From Amycolatopsis camponoti (lineage in GTDB: Bacteria; Actinomycetota; Actinomycetes; Mycobacteriales; Pseudonocardiaceae), in assembly GCF_902497555.1 (NCBI RefSeq), contig NZ_CABVGP010000002.1, forward strand, positions 2,616,501 to 2,680,500: a DNA stretch of 64,000 nt. The letters are read 5' to 3'. The notes below the pieces were generated by a model. That model was not told the origin of the DNA. It did no database searches and was given only the letters and a program-made list of their open reading frames with translations. Below, piece after piece: positions 9,359 to 20,533 of the stretch. Position 1 is the first letter of the stretch; each line of letters opens with the position of its first letter. Position numbers and translations under genes: made by a program.

Positions 9359-10528
9359 ATGCAGCCCGAAGAGGGAACCGATGTCGAGCTGGTCCTCGTG
9401 GACGTCGGCGGCCGGCGGATCGACACGGGACCGGCGGAAGTGGTCTTCGGGTCGGTGCGTCTCGGCCGCTGGCACGTGCACCCGGTGGCGGGGGCGAACC
9501 GAGCGTTTCCCGGTACCTCGGCGCACCTGGTGAAGATCAACTACGACTTGCGTGTCGATCCCGGTGCGCCCGCCGTGCGCTGGTTCGAGATCGGCTTCGT
9601 GCTGGCGGACTCCGATGCCGCCGTCGTCGCGGCCCTGCCGCACGGGGCCACCGGGCCCCGCCCGGCGACGTCGTACCGGCTCAGCCGCAACCTGGAGTTC
9701 GTTCCCGTCGAGAACGGCGCCGCCGAAGTCCACGTCCCGCCGGTCGAGGGGCCGGTGCACGTCTACGGCGCGTCCGGTGATGCGATTCGGTGGCTGCACG
9801 TCGCTCCGGGGAGGGCGGGTGTGCTGCCGGGTTCCTATTCGGCGTGGATCGTGCTGCTGACGCCGGCTGGGCAGACCGAGCAGAAATTCCGGCTGGCCGC
9901 GCGGTTCGAAACAGAATTCGTCGACGGAGAAGACTTTCGGCCGGTGCCCAAGTCGACTGAGTTCGGTATTTCACTGATCGGTTCCGGTCGCTCGGCCGCA
10001 GTCGAGGCCGAAGAATGCGATGAGCCCGGTGTCGGACTTCCCGGCAGTTCGCCTCGCGTCTTCATCTGCTATGCGCACGAGGACGAAACGCACAAGAAAA
10101 AGGTGCGTGATTTCGCCGATCTTCTTCGCGAAAACGGCTTGGACCCGCGGATCGACGAAGGCCAGGAGGGACCTCGCACCGAGTGGGACCACTGGGCATT
10201 GCGCGAGATCAGGGAAGCGGACTTCATCGCAGTCATCGCGTCACCGACCTGCCGAGCGGTTGGTGACGGGACCTATCGGGGCGACGATCGCGCAGGCATC
10301 CGCAGCGAACTCGGCGTGATCAGGAACCTGCTCCAGAAACACCCTCGGTGGGCGAGCTACCTCCTGCCCGTCGTCCTGCCCGGCTGCTCGGTCGAAGACA
10401 TCCCGATGTTCCTGCACCCGGAGACCATGGACCATTACGTCGTCGAGGCGCTGACCAAGACCGAGATCGAGTACTTGCTGAAGACGATTCGCATGACGCC
10501 GCCGTGGCAGGGTTGGGACCGGCCGTGA
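9359..10528 (+). CDS. SEFIR (TIR-like) domain protein with an unrecognised beta-rich N-terminal domain
   Basis: A 389-residue protein. The ATG at 9359 is set by GGAAGGAGG six bases upstream. Residues about 233-375 are a SEFIR/TIR-like domain: RVFICYAHED, then LLRENGLDPRID, then the ADFIAVIASPTC strand, and YLLPVVLPGC. In bacteria such domains act as signalling or NAD-cleaving modules in immune systems. Residues 1-210 look all-beta (WHVHPVAGANRAFPG, NYDLRVDPG, RWFEIGF, AWIVLL) and I do not recognise the family; it may be a sensor. The stop overlaps the GTG of the caspase-helicase gene (GTGA), so the two proteins are made together and probably act together. Confidence 0.82.
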   Translation: MQPEEGTDVELVLVDVGGRRIDTGPAEVVFGSVRLGRWHVHPVAGANRAFPGTSAHLVKINYDLRVDPGAPAVRWFEIGFVLADSDAAVVAALPHGATGPRPATSYRLSRNLEFVPVENGAAEVHVPPVEGPVHVYGASGDAIRWLHVAPGRAGVLPGSYSAWIVLLTPAGQTEQKFRLAARFETEFVDGEDFRPVPKSTEFGISLIGSGRSAAVEAEECDEPGVGLPGSSPRVFICYAHEDETHKKKVRDFADLLRENGLDPRIDEGQEGPRTEWDHWALREIREADFIAVIASPTCRAVGDGTYRGDDRAGIRSELGVIRNLLQKHPRWASYLLPVVLPGCSVEDIPMFLHPETMDHYVVEALTKTEIEYLLKTIRMTPPWQGWDRP

Positions 10529-13500
10529 CCGGTACCTTCCATGGGCTTTTCACCGGGATCGACCGCTATCGCGACCCCGGCTTCCGCCGCCTGAACTTCG
10601 CGGCGCGGGATGCTGGCGTCCTCCATGCGCTGTTTTCCGACAACGTGAGCGGGGACTGCGTCCTCCTCGAGAACGAGGATGCCACCCGTGACCGGTTGAC
10701 CGCCGAACTCAGCCGCCTCGCCGAGGTCGCCGGCGGCGATGACGTGGTTGTGATCACCTTCTCCGGCCACGGCACCCGGTCACGGGAGCTGGCGACCCAT
10801 GACGCGGTCCCGGGAAACTTCGCCGAGACGGCCCTCCCGCTGACCCGGTTCGTCGACCTCGTCCGGGCGATCCGCGCGCGGCTGCTGGTGGTCGTGCTCG
10901 ATTGCTGTTTCTCCGGTGGAATGCTGGCGCGGGCCTTCGCCGAGCCCGACGGTGACAACGCGCGGTCCGACGGAGCGGGTGCATGGGAGATCCTGCAGTC
11001 GATCAGCGGTGACGGCCGAATCTTCCTCGGAGCGGCGTCGGCGGACGAAGAGGCGTTCGAGTCTGCTCGCTACCGGCACGGGATCTTGACCCATCACCTC
11101 GTTCAGGCGTTGATGGGCGACGGCGGTGTCCTCGACCGTGGCGCGGTGTGCCTGTCATCGCTGGTGAAGCAGGTACTGGACCGGGTCACCGCAGAGGAGA
11201 CCGGGGTCGGGCGTCGCAAGCAGCACCCCACGTTCGAGGGAACCATGCGCCGGACTCGGTTCCCGCCGTTGGCACCGGGGCCCCGCTACCGCCAGATCGG
11301 CGGCCACACCCAGCCGCCTCCGGTAACCAAAGACCTGATGTCGCTCCTGCCCCACGGCATCCCGGAGCAGGTGGCCGAGCAGTGGCGTGCTCAAGTGGAC
11401 AAACTCAACGACGTGCAGTTATCCGCCATCCACCGCGGGCTCCTGCGTGGCTGCAACGTCCTGGTCAGCGCCCCCACCGCAAGCGGTAAGACCATGGTTG
11501 GCGAGCTCGCCGCGCTGCACGCGACGACGCAGAACCTCAAGGCGGTGTTCCTCCTCCCGAGCCGCGCTCTGGTGAACGAGCAGTATCAGCGATTCCGGAA
11601 GACGTATACTCCGCTCGGGCTCCGGGTCGTCCGAGCGACTGGCGCCCTGCGTGACCAGGTGAGCGACCTGATGACCGGCTCATACCACCTGGCAGTGGTG
11701 ACGTACGAGACCTACATTGGCCTTCTCGCGAGCCATCCACGCTTGTTGGCGGGGGTCGGAGTCCTAGTCGTCGACGAGCTCCAGTCCCTGCTGCTGAGCG
11801 ACCGCGGTCCGCGACTGGAACTGTTGTTCACCCGCCTGCGCCGGGCCGCGCACCGTAATCTGCCCACCCCGCAGCTGGTGGGGCTTTCAGCCGTGCTGAG
11901 AGAGGTGGACCGGCTGGCGGCCTGGCTCGACGCGAGCCTTGTGCGAATCACCGACCGAGTTATCCCGCTGCGCGAAGGCGTTCTCGGCCCGGACGGCACT
12001 TACCTACACCGGCTCCACGGCGGCAAGCAGGCGCAGGTCGCGCAGGCCGAAGAACAGCTGCTCACGACATCCGGGGTGGTGACTGGTGACGACCTCGCGG
12101 AACGGCTGGTCGGAGAGCTGGTAGCACAGGGCGACCGCGTCCTGGTTTTCCGCTCCAGCCCCCTCCGCGCCCGCGCTTTCGCCCGCCGACTCTCTGGTCG
12201 CTTGGACCTGCCTGCCGCCAAATCCGTGCTGAGCGCGCTTCCGCAGGGTGACGTGTCCCGAGTGGGAGAAGTGCTGCGCGACTGCCTTGCCAACGGTGTG
12301 GCTTTTCACAGCACCGATCTTGGTGAGGCGGAGCAGCAAGCGGTGGTGGAGGGGTTCGGCGGGAAAGAGGGGCCGATTCGCGTCGTGGTCGCGACCACGA
12401 CGCTGGCCCAAGGTGTGAACCTGTCGGCCGATTCGGTCGTGGTGTGCGAGCTGGAGCACCCCAGTCGCTCCGGCCGGCCATACACCGCGTCGGAGTACAA
12501 GAACATGGCGGGTCGAGCGGGCCGCGACGCCGCCAAGGATGTGCCCGGGCGGGCGATCGTCTTGTCGGACGGCGGCGTCGACACCCAGCGGATCTGGCGG
12601 CGCTACGTGAACGCCCGGCCAGACCCCGCACGCTCGGCGCTGTTCGGCGCCGACCTCGCTTTGCCCAGCTTGGTACTCACCGTGCTCAAGGGCCTCGCCG
12701 AGGAGTCCGACGGTGCCGACGCGGCCGGGGTGGCGGATTTTCTGGCCTGGACTTACGGCGCCTTTCAGAGCCAGCACGATCGCACCAGCGGACCGTTTTC
12801 GTTCGCGGAGGTTCAGTCGGTGGTCGCCTCGCTGATGGAGGACGGGTTCCTGATCGCCGCCGACAATGGCTACCGGCTGACTCCCCTCGGTGAGACGGTG
12901 GTTCGCAGCGGCCTGGACATCGAGTCAGCTCGCGTCCTGGCCGGCGCCCTGGGAGCGGTGGCGGATACGGAGCTGACCAGGATGACCTTGCTCGGTGTAG
13001 CGCAGCTGATCACCGAAGTCGATGACGTGCGTTTTACCAAGCCATCCGTCAACTGGCAGCGCGAATACGACGAGTTCGCGCGGCAGCTGCCGCGGCAGCG
13101 ATGTGCGCCCGCCGTGGCGGCCGCCTTGCTCGGCCCCCGCAGCAAGGGCGGCGCCGAGATCGGCCGGGTTCGGCGCGCGCTCGCGTGCCTGATGTGGTCC
13201 AACGGCCGGCCGATCTCGAAGATCGAGACGGCACTGACGCTTCACCTGCGCCCCCAGGCCGGTATTCGCGACCCCGGTCCGATCGCCCATGCGGCACAAC
13301 GGACTGCCGACGTGATCCGTGCGGTCGTCGACATCGCCCGCCACTTGCACCCTGAGGCAGAGCTCGCCGAGCTCGCTGAAGTTCTTCCTTGGCAACTCTC
13401 GCTGGGGATAGTCAAGGGCCTGGTTCCTGTCGCTCGGCACTTGGACCGTCGTGTTGAGCGCGAGGTCTACCTGCGGCTGGATCAATTGGGCCTAACCGAT

Positions 13501-13653
13501 CCGGAGGGCGTCGCCGCCGCCGACACCGCGCAGCTGCTGCAGTGCGCAGGTAGTGAGGATCTGGCGGACGCCGTCCGGGCAGCGGCTGAGGCCGCTGTGG
13601 CTGAAGCGAACCAGCCTGCTCTCGACGACCTGATCGATCCGCCGAAGGACTGA
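10525..13653 (+). CDS. caspase-like protease fused to a Ski2-like superfamily 2 helicase
   Basis: A 1042-residue fusion. Residues 1-240 are a caspase/metacaspase domain: FHGLFTGIDRY at the start, His82 in TFSGHGT, and Cys128 in LDCCFSGG form the catalytic pair, and the YRHGILTHHL strand follows. Residues about 290-750 are a helicase: motif I SAPTASGKT (315-323), motif II DELQ in VVDELQSLL, the Ski2-type ATTTLAQGVNL, and motif VI NMAGRAGRDA. A helical C-terminal region follows, as in Ski2-like enzymes. The GTG start overlaps the SEFIR stop. The longer open frame upstream is inside the SEFIR gene and is discarded. Inference: the helicase senses foreign nucleic acid and frees the protease or signals through the SEFIR partner. 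Confidence 0.87.
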   Translation: MTGTFHGLFTGIDRYRDPGFRRLNFAARDAGVLHALFSDNVSGDCVLLENEDATRDRLTAELSRLAEVAGGDDVVVITFSGHGTRSRELATHDAVPGNFAETALPLTRFVDLVRAIRARLLVVVLDCCFSGGMLARAFAEPDGDNARSDGAGAWEILQSISGDGRIFLGAASADEEAFESARYRHGILTHHLVQALMGDGGVLDRGAVCLSSLVKQVLDRVTAEETGVGRRKQHPTFEGTMRRTRFPPLAPGPRYRQIGGHTQPPPVTKDLMSLLPHGIPEQVAEQWRAQVDKLNDVQLSAIHRGLLRGCNVLVSAPTASGKTMVGELAALHATTQNLKAVFLLPSRALVNEQYQRFRKTYTPLGLRVVRATGALRDQVSDLMTGSYHLAVVTYETYIGLLASHPRLLAGVGVLVVDELQSLLLSDRGPRLELLFTRLRRAAHRNLPTPQLVGLSAVLREVDRLAAWLDASLVRITDRVIPLREGVLGPDGTYLHRLHGGKQAQVAQAEEQLLTTSGVVTGDDLAERLVGELVAQGDRVLVFRSSPLRARAFARRLSGRLDLPAAKSVLSALPQGDVSRVGEVLRDCLANGVAFHSTDLGEAEQQAVVEGFGGKEGPIRVVVATTTLAQGVNLSADSVVVCELEHPSRSGRPYTASEYKNMAGRAGRDAAKDVPGRAIVLSDGGVDTQRIWRRYVNARPDPARSALFGADLALPSLVLTVLKGLAEESDGADAAGVADFLAWTYGAFQSQHDRTSGPFSFAEVQSVVASLMEDGFLIAADNGYRLTPLGETVVRSGLDIESARVLAGALGAVADTELTRMTLLGVAQLITEVDDVRFTKPSVNWQREYDEFARQLPRQRCAPAVAAALLGPRSKGGAEIGRVRRALACLMWSNGRPISKIETALTLHLRPQAGIRDPGPIAHAAQRTADVIRAVVDIARHLHPEAELAELAEVLPWQLSLGIVKGLVPVARHLDRRVEREVYLRLDQLGLTDPEGVAAADTAQLLQCAGSEDLADAVRAAAEAAVAEANQPALDDLIDPPKD

Positions 13654-13917
13654 GCCGTGTCGGCAGCGGGCCAGTGGTGCACAGCGCCGCCCGTTGACCT
13701 CTCTTGCTGTACGTGAGTAGCGAAGCCATGACGAAACCGCAACGCTTGACGAAATGCTCAGGCCGAACTGTCAGTTCAGCGAGATCGTTGTGGTTAGCGA
13801 GCAAGATCGTCCTCGGACACCAAAAGTGGTGAACTTTCACCGATCCTCTCACAGTGCGCCGATCACCGATTTTGGTGGTCGGCATCTTGCGTTCCAGCCC
13901 CGTGTCACCCGGTCGGG
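13654..13917. other. intergenic region with a hairpin before the AbrB-type gene
   Basis: No gene is seen. An imperfect inverted repeat at 13858-13883 (arms GCCGATCACC and GGTGGTCGGC, nine of ten pairs, loop GATTTT) lies 35 bases before the next start and could be an operator or a weak terminator of the caspase-helicase operon. The second copy of the repeat GTCCTCGGACACC lies at 13809-13821. The spacer is less GC-rich than its neighbours. Confidence 0.4.
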
Positions 13918-14394
13918 GTGGTCAGCGTGAGCGCTTTCGTAGCTCCGGTGATCCCCGGTGCCGGCCTCGACGGCCTGCTCGCGCCGCTGGCTCCGATCGC
14001 GGTTCCTCTCCCGCTACCGACTCCACCGCCTGATCGGTCCCGGTGCGTTCTGGCCTACGCGATCGCCCGCATCGACGCCTCCGGCCGTGTCTGCGTGCGG
14101 CCTTTGCTCAGGTTGTTGGGCTGGCCGGCGTCGGTCCGGCTGGCTGCGACCGGCGTGGCGACCTCGGTGGTGATGAAACCCGATCCTGGCGGGGCGTTCC
14201 GGTTGGGCACGCGCCGGACAGTGGTGCTGCCGGTCGCACTCCGCCGCCTGTGCGGCGTGACCCCCGGCGATGACGTCCTGCTGGTTGCTGACCCGGAGCA
14301 CGGCGTTCTGGTCGTGCACCCGTTGACGGCCCTAGACCGGATGATCCTCGGCTATCACGCCTCCCTGACCGGAGGTGGTTCCGGTGACCAGTAG
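13918..14394 (+). CDS. AbrB/SpoVT-type swapped-hairpin protein paired with the recombinase
   Basis: A 158-residue protein whose C-terminal third reads as an AbrB/SpoVT-like DNA-binding fold: LGTRRTVVLPVALRRLC, then GVTPGDDVLLVADPEHG, then VLVVHPL. The N-terminal half is Pro-rich with a hydrophobic patch and is not recognised. The start may be GTG 13918 or GTG 13927; neither has a strong ribosome site. Its end overlaps the recombinase start by 11 bases, and pairs of such a protein with a tyrosine recombinase occur in actinomycete mobile elements. It probably regulates the recombinase or acts as its accessory factor; this role is inferred. Confidence 0.65.
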   Translation: MVSVSAFVAPVIPGAGLDGLLAPLAPIAVPLPLPTPPPDRSRCVLAYAIARIDASGRVCVRPLLRLLGWPASVRLAATGVATSVVMKPDPGGAFRLGTRRTVVLPVALRRLCGVTPGDDVLLVADPEHGVLVVHPLTALDRMILGYHASLTGGGSGDQ

Positions 14395-15356
14395 CCAGAT
14401 GGAACTGGACGCGGCCCGGCTGCTGCTGTCGAAGATGGGCGTCGCTCCCGCCGACTTGCTCACCGAACCGGTGGAGCGCCCCCAGGTACCGACGTTCACC
14501 GACTACATCCCGGTGGTTGCTCGCGCGGTGTCGGCGGCGACGGCACGCTCGTATTCGTCGTACTGGCGTCGCCTGGAGGCGGCGTGGGGGAGTCGGCGGT
14601 TGAATGAGCCGTCGCCCTCGGAGATCAAGCACCTGGCTGAAGAGTCTCGGGCGCAGGCGGTGGTGCGGCGGAACGCGGCGGAGAACTTCATCGCCGCAGT
14701 CCGCTGCCTCTACCGGCATGCGGTCGCCGACCGGATCCTGACTGAAGCCGAGAATCCGGCACTGAAGGTCGCCAAACCCCGCCGGCTTCCCTCACCACGA
14801 CGAGCGCTCGCTGACCACGAACTCATCGAGATCAACGCCGCGGCGGCCGAGACGGGAGACGACCCGTATCTCGACACGCTGCTGTTGCGGCTGCATACCG
14901 AGACTGCGTGCTGGCGTGGGGGAGTGCTGGGGTTGCGGCGGCGAGACCTGGAGGAGACCCAGTGTCTCGTCTACCTGCGGGAGAAGGACGGCACGAGCCG
15001 GTTCCAGCGGTGTCGCCGACGTTGATGAGACTGCCGGTCTCGCACGCCGACGAGCGCGGGGCAATCCACCCCGACGGGCCGCTGCTGCGGTACCGGACCG
15101 GTGAGCCGATCACCAAACGCCGCTACGACTACCTGTGGGAACGGATTGGCCGGCACGTCACATCAGTGCACACGCAGAACATTTCCACCCACTGGCTCCG
15201 GCACACCACGCTCACGTGGGTGGAGCGCCGGTTCGGCTACGGCGTCGCCCACGCCTACGCCGGCCATTCCGACTCCGCCGACAGCGCCACGGTAACCTAT
15301 GTCAAAGCCTCGCTCCATGACGTGGCCACCGCCTTGGCCGCGCTGACCGGCGAACC

Positions 15357-17633
<2,277 letters not shown>

Positions 17634-18050
17634 GAAAGCCTTGTAGTCCTCGAGTGCCTCGCCGAGTGCGGCGAAGCGTCCATTTCCCCTGATCTCCGCA
17701 CGCCACCTCGCCGTGACAGCGGAAGCAGTCAGTGCTGTTCGCCGCCTGGGCTATCAGGATCACGGACGCGACCAAATCCCACGAACCTCGAAACCGGCGC
17801 GGATTCGTCGTTTGACGACGTTACAAAACCGGTCGACTCCCTAGTCTAAGTCCTCTCCATGTCACGCTTCCAGACACAGTTGTCGCACTCGCGGTGCGAA
17901 CCGTTTCATATTGGGCTATTCGTGGTGCAGAACCGAGTTGACGATGCAACGAATATGGCGAGATTTCGTCGCTCAGCGCGGGCTGCCGGCGGCGATTGGT
18001 AGATGTCAGTGACTAGCTGCGGTCGTCGCCGAGCGACTCGGCGATATCGG
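17634..18050. other. intergenic region, right edge of the defence island
   Basis: About 417 bases without a convincing gene. In the minus-strand helicase frame, coding-like residues (RFAALGEALEDYKAF) continue upstream of 17633 to about 17720 and then meet a stop, so the helicase N-terminus may also be damaged or start at an unusual codon. The stretch 17760-18000 is poorer in G and C than either flank, which fits an island boundary. No tRNA gene or attachment repeat was recognised. Confidence 0.4.
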
Positions 18051-18362
18051 TCAAGGGGCCCAGTCGGCGCCGGCCCACTCCCGCAGCGTCGGCTGCATCG
18101 GGCCGACCTGGACGTGGCCGAGGAATCCCTTGGTCGGTGAGCCGCCGCTGACCCAGGCCTGCGCCGAGCTCGTCGAGTAGCCCAACCCGAACGTCTTGTC
18201 GATGAAGGCCCACAAGAACGTCAGCCCCATCACGACGCGCAAGACAGCCAGTGCCGAATCGCGGGTGGGGGAGGCGTGCCGGGGCTGCTGAGCTGTCCGC
18301 GGGCCCGGTTGGTCGGGGAGGAAGGGCATGGTCAGGGTCGGGCCGCGGTCCTGGACGGACAT
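18051..18362 (-). pseudogene. truncated DoxX-family membrane protein
   Basis: A 103-residue frame starts at an ATG with AGGAG upstream. It matches the N-terminal half of DoxX-type membrane proteins: LAVLRVVMGLTFLWAFIDKT, then FGLGYSTSSAQAW, SPTKGFLGH and LREWAGADW. Intact members continue with two or three more membrane helices; here the frame stops immediately after GADWAP. Sequence beyond the stop shows no DoxX remnant, so the 3' half has been deleted. DoxX proteins are often found with dormancy or redox genes, which fits the nearby DevS-like kinase. Confidence 0.6.
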
Positions 18363-18790
18363 CGTGGGCTCCTCTTCGGTTGTACCCGAAGCATGAGCCG
18401 TCGCACAGACCGGGCGCTGGTGCCGAAGTCCTCGAATTGTGGCGACTTCGGGCCACAGTCCGGTCCGGCCCGAGCAGGACGGGGGAGGGAGACGGGCCCG
18501 GCGAAGAGGCCGTGTTACTCGGATTGCCAGCCATGGTCGTACTCGACGACCGGATCCGGCCCGGCGGGTGGTGGCCGACTGGTATCGGCTTGGTTGGCGC
18601 CGTGCTCAGCGGGGCCGCGTTCGTCGTCCGGGAGTCCGCGGCTCACTCACGCCCCGCCGGCCGCCGCGTTTCCCTTACCTGGTGGAACGGCGTAGGTTGA
18701 AGTCATGGCCGGTCCCCGGCCTCATCAGTGCTGGTGACGTCGGTCCAGAGCCCGCTGACGCGAGATCAGTCAACGGGATGCGAGCAGGAC
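18363..18790. other. intergenic region before the GAF kinase-like gene
   Basis: These 428 bases hold the DoxX promoter (minus) and the kinase promoter (plus). A plus-strand stretch around 18530-18660 could encode a hydrophobic segment (GWWPTGIGLVGAVLSGAAF). It has no start signal and may be a remnant of a membrane protein. I see no intact gene. Confidence 0.3.
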
Positions 18791-20533
18791 ATGAGCAGGA
18801 TCCCCGCCATGGGTGCACGAGATCCTCAGCGGCTGGACGATTTCGGGCCGCTGACGTTGCCGTTCCCGGAGTTGCCGCGGATGGAGCTGGAGAAGCTCCT
18901 GGGCGACGTCGCGGCCCGCGCGCAGGATGTGCTGGCGACCCAGGGGCGGTTGCGGGCGTTGCTGCGCGCCCACGCCATGGTCGCCAGTGAGCTGAGCTTG
19001 CAGGTCGTGCTGCAGCACATCGTGACCGCGGCCAGGGAGCTGGTGGAGTCCCGTTATGCGGCGTTGGGTGTGATCGGTGAGCACGGGCTGCTGGACGAGT
19101 TCGTCCACACCGGGATGGACGCCGAGCTGATCGAGCGCATCGGTGAACTGCCGCGGGGCCGGGGGATCCTGGGGCTGCTGACCCGCCGGGCGGAGCCGAT
19201 CCGGTTGGCCGATCTCAACAGCCATCCCGACGCGGCCGGGTTCCCGCCGGGCCATCCGCCGATGGACAGTTTCCTGGGGGTGCCGGTCCGGATCCGGGAC
19301 CGGATCTTCGGCAACCTCTACCTCACCGGCAGCGTGAACGGTGAGTTCAGCGCCGAGGACGAGCAACTGGCGGTGGCGCTGGCGGCGACGGCCGGGGTGG
19401 CGATCGACAACGCGCGCCGGTTCGCCGAATCCGAACAACGCCGCACCTGGCTGACGGCCTCCACGGAAATCACCCAGCGCCTGTTCGCCGGCGACGACGC
19501 CCGGCCGCTCGACCTGGTGCTGCGGCATGCCCAGGAGGGCGCGTCCGCCGATTTCGCGACGCTCGCCCTGCTCTCGGAGGCCGGGCGGGTGGAGGTCACC
19601 GCGGCGATCGGGGTGCTGGCCGAGCACGTGCTCGGCACCGTGGTGGACCTGGACGGCAGTCTCGCCGGGCAGGTCGTGCGGTCCGGGATCCCCAGCCTGA
19701 CCGACGACTACGCCGCCGCCGGCTTCGCCGACCTTCCGGTGCCGATCGGGTCGGTCGTCGTGGTTCCGCTGTCCGCCGGGCAGCGGGTCATGGGCGTGCT
19801 GAGCGTGGGGCGGCTGGCCGGGCGGCGCGGGTTCACCCGGGCAGATATGGGGCATCTCGCCGGGTTCGCCAGCCATGCCGGGGTCGCGATCGAGCTCCAG
19901 CGCGTCCGGGTCGAGAAGCAGGCGGTGCGCATCGTCGATGAGCACGATCGGATCGGGTCGTCGCTCAACGAGCACGTGAGCGGGAAACTTCACGCTGTCG
20001 CGACCGGGCTGCAGGGCTTGGCCAGTGCGAGTACCCGCCCGGCGGTGCGTGACCGGCTCACCGCCTACATCGCTGTCCTCGACGACACGATCGGGCGCAT
20101 CCAGGCCACCGTCTACGATCTTGATCCCCGTTCGCACGAGACGGAGAACCTGCGCGAGCGGCTCCTGACGGTGATCGACACCGCGGGGTCGGTGCTGGGG
20201 TTCGACGTGGAGACCAGCTTTGTCGGCAGCCTTGCGGCGGTCCCACCGACCGTCGTCGACGACGCGGTGGCGATCGTCGAGGACGCGCTGTCGGAGATCA
20301 CCCGGCAGGCCGACGCCACCGCTGTCGAGATCCAGATCAGCATCGTGTCGGAGCTGCTCACCCTCGATGTCGTCGACAACGGCGTCACGATGGCTGCTGT
20401 GGGCCGCGTGGTCACGCCGGGGCCGAGCGGGTGCCGGAGCGGTGCGGGCACGCTCGGGCAAAGCACGTCCGCGAACGGAAGCACCCACCTGACCTGGACC
20501 GTTCCCCTGCCGCGGCGCGAGGGCGAAAACTGA
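18791..20533 (+). CDS. DevS/DosT-like two-GAF protein with a degenerate kinase core
   Basis: A 580-residue protein with two GAF domains (about 60-215 and 235-385) and a kinase-like C-terminus. GAF 1 keeps [17 protein letters not shown] and FGNLYLTG; the His in HPPM and the Tyr in LYLT are 22 residues apart, the spacing of the haem-contacting His149 and Tyr171 of mycobacterial DevS. The dimerisation helix, however, reads DEHDRIGSSLNEHVSGKL, where active relatives have DLHDHVIQ: the phospho-acceptor His is Asn. The ATP-binding boxes are also lost (EITRQA for the N box, VVDNGVTM for the DxGxG box). It is probably a pseudokinase sensor or decoy partner. The start at 18791 rather than 18728 or 18809 is uncertain. 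Confidence 0.78.
   Translation: MSRIPAMGARDPQRLDDFGPLTLPFPELPRMELEKLLGDVAARAQDVLATQGRLRALLRAHAMVASELSLQVVLQHIVTAARELVESRYAALGVIGEHGLLDEFVHTGMDAELIERIGELPRGRGILGLLTRRAEPIRLADLNSHPDAAGFPPGHPPMDSFLGVPVRIRDRIFGNLYLTGSVNGEFSAEDEQLAVALAATAGVAIDNARRFAESEQRRTWLTASTEITQRLFAGDDARPLDLVLRHAQEGASADFATLALLSEAGRVEVTAAIGVLAEHVLGTVVDLDGSLAGQVVRSGIPSLTDDYAAAGFADLPVPIGSVVVVPLSAGQRVMGVLSVGRLAGRRGFTRADMGHLAGFASHAGVAIELQRVRVEKQAVRIVDEHDRIGSSLNEHVSGKLHAVATGLQGLASASTRPAVRDRLTAYIAVLDDTIGRIQATVYDLDPRSHETENLRERLLTVIDTAGSVLGFDVETSFVGSLAAVPPTVVDDAVAIVEDALSEITRQADATAVEIQISIVSELLTLDVVDNGVTMAAVGRVVTPGPSGCRSGAGTLGQSTSANGSTHLTWTVPLPRREGEN

Noticed and set aside
10348..10524. N-terminal extension of the caspase-helicase frame
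   Set aside because: It is inside the SEFIR gene in another frame; the GTG at 10525 overlaps the SEFIR stop and starts the caspase fold directly.
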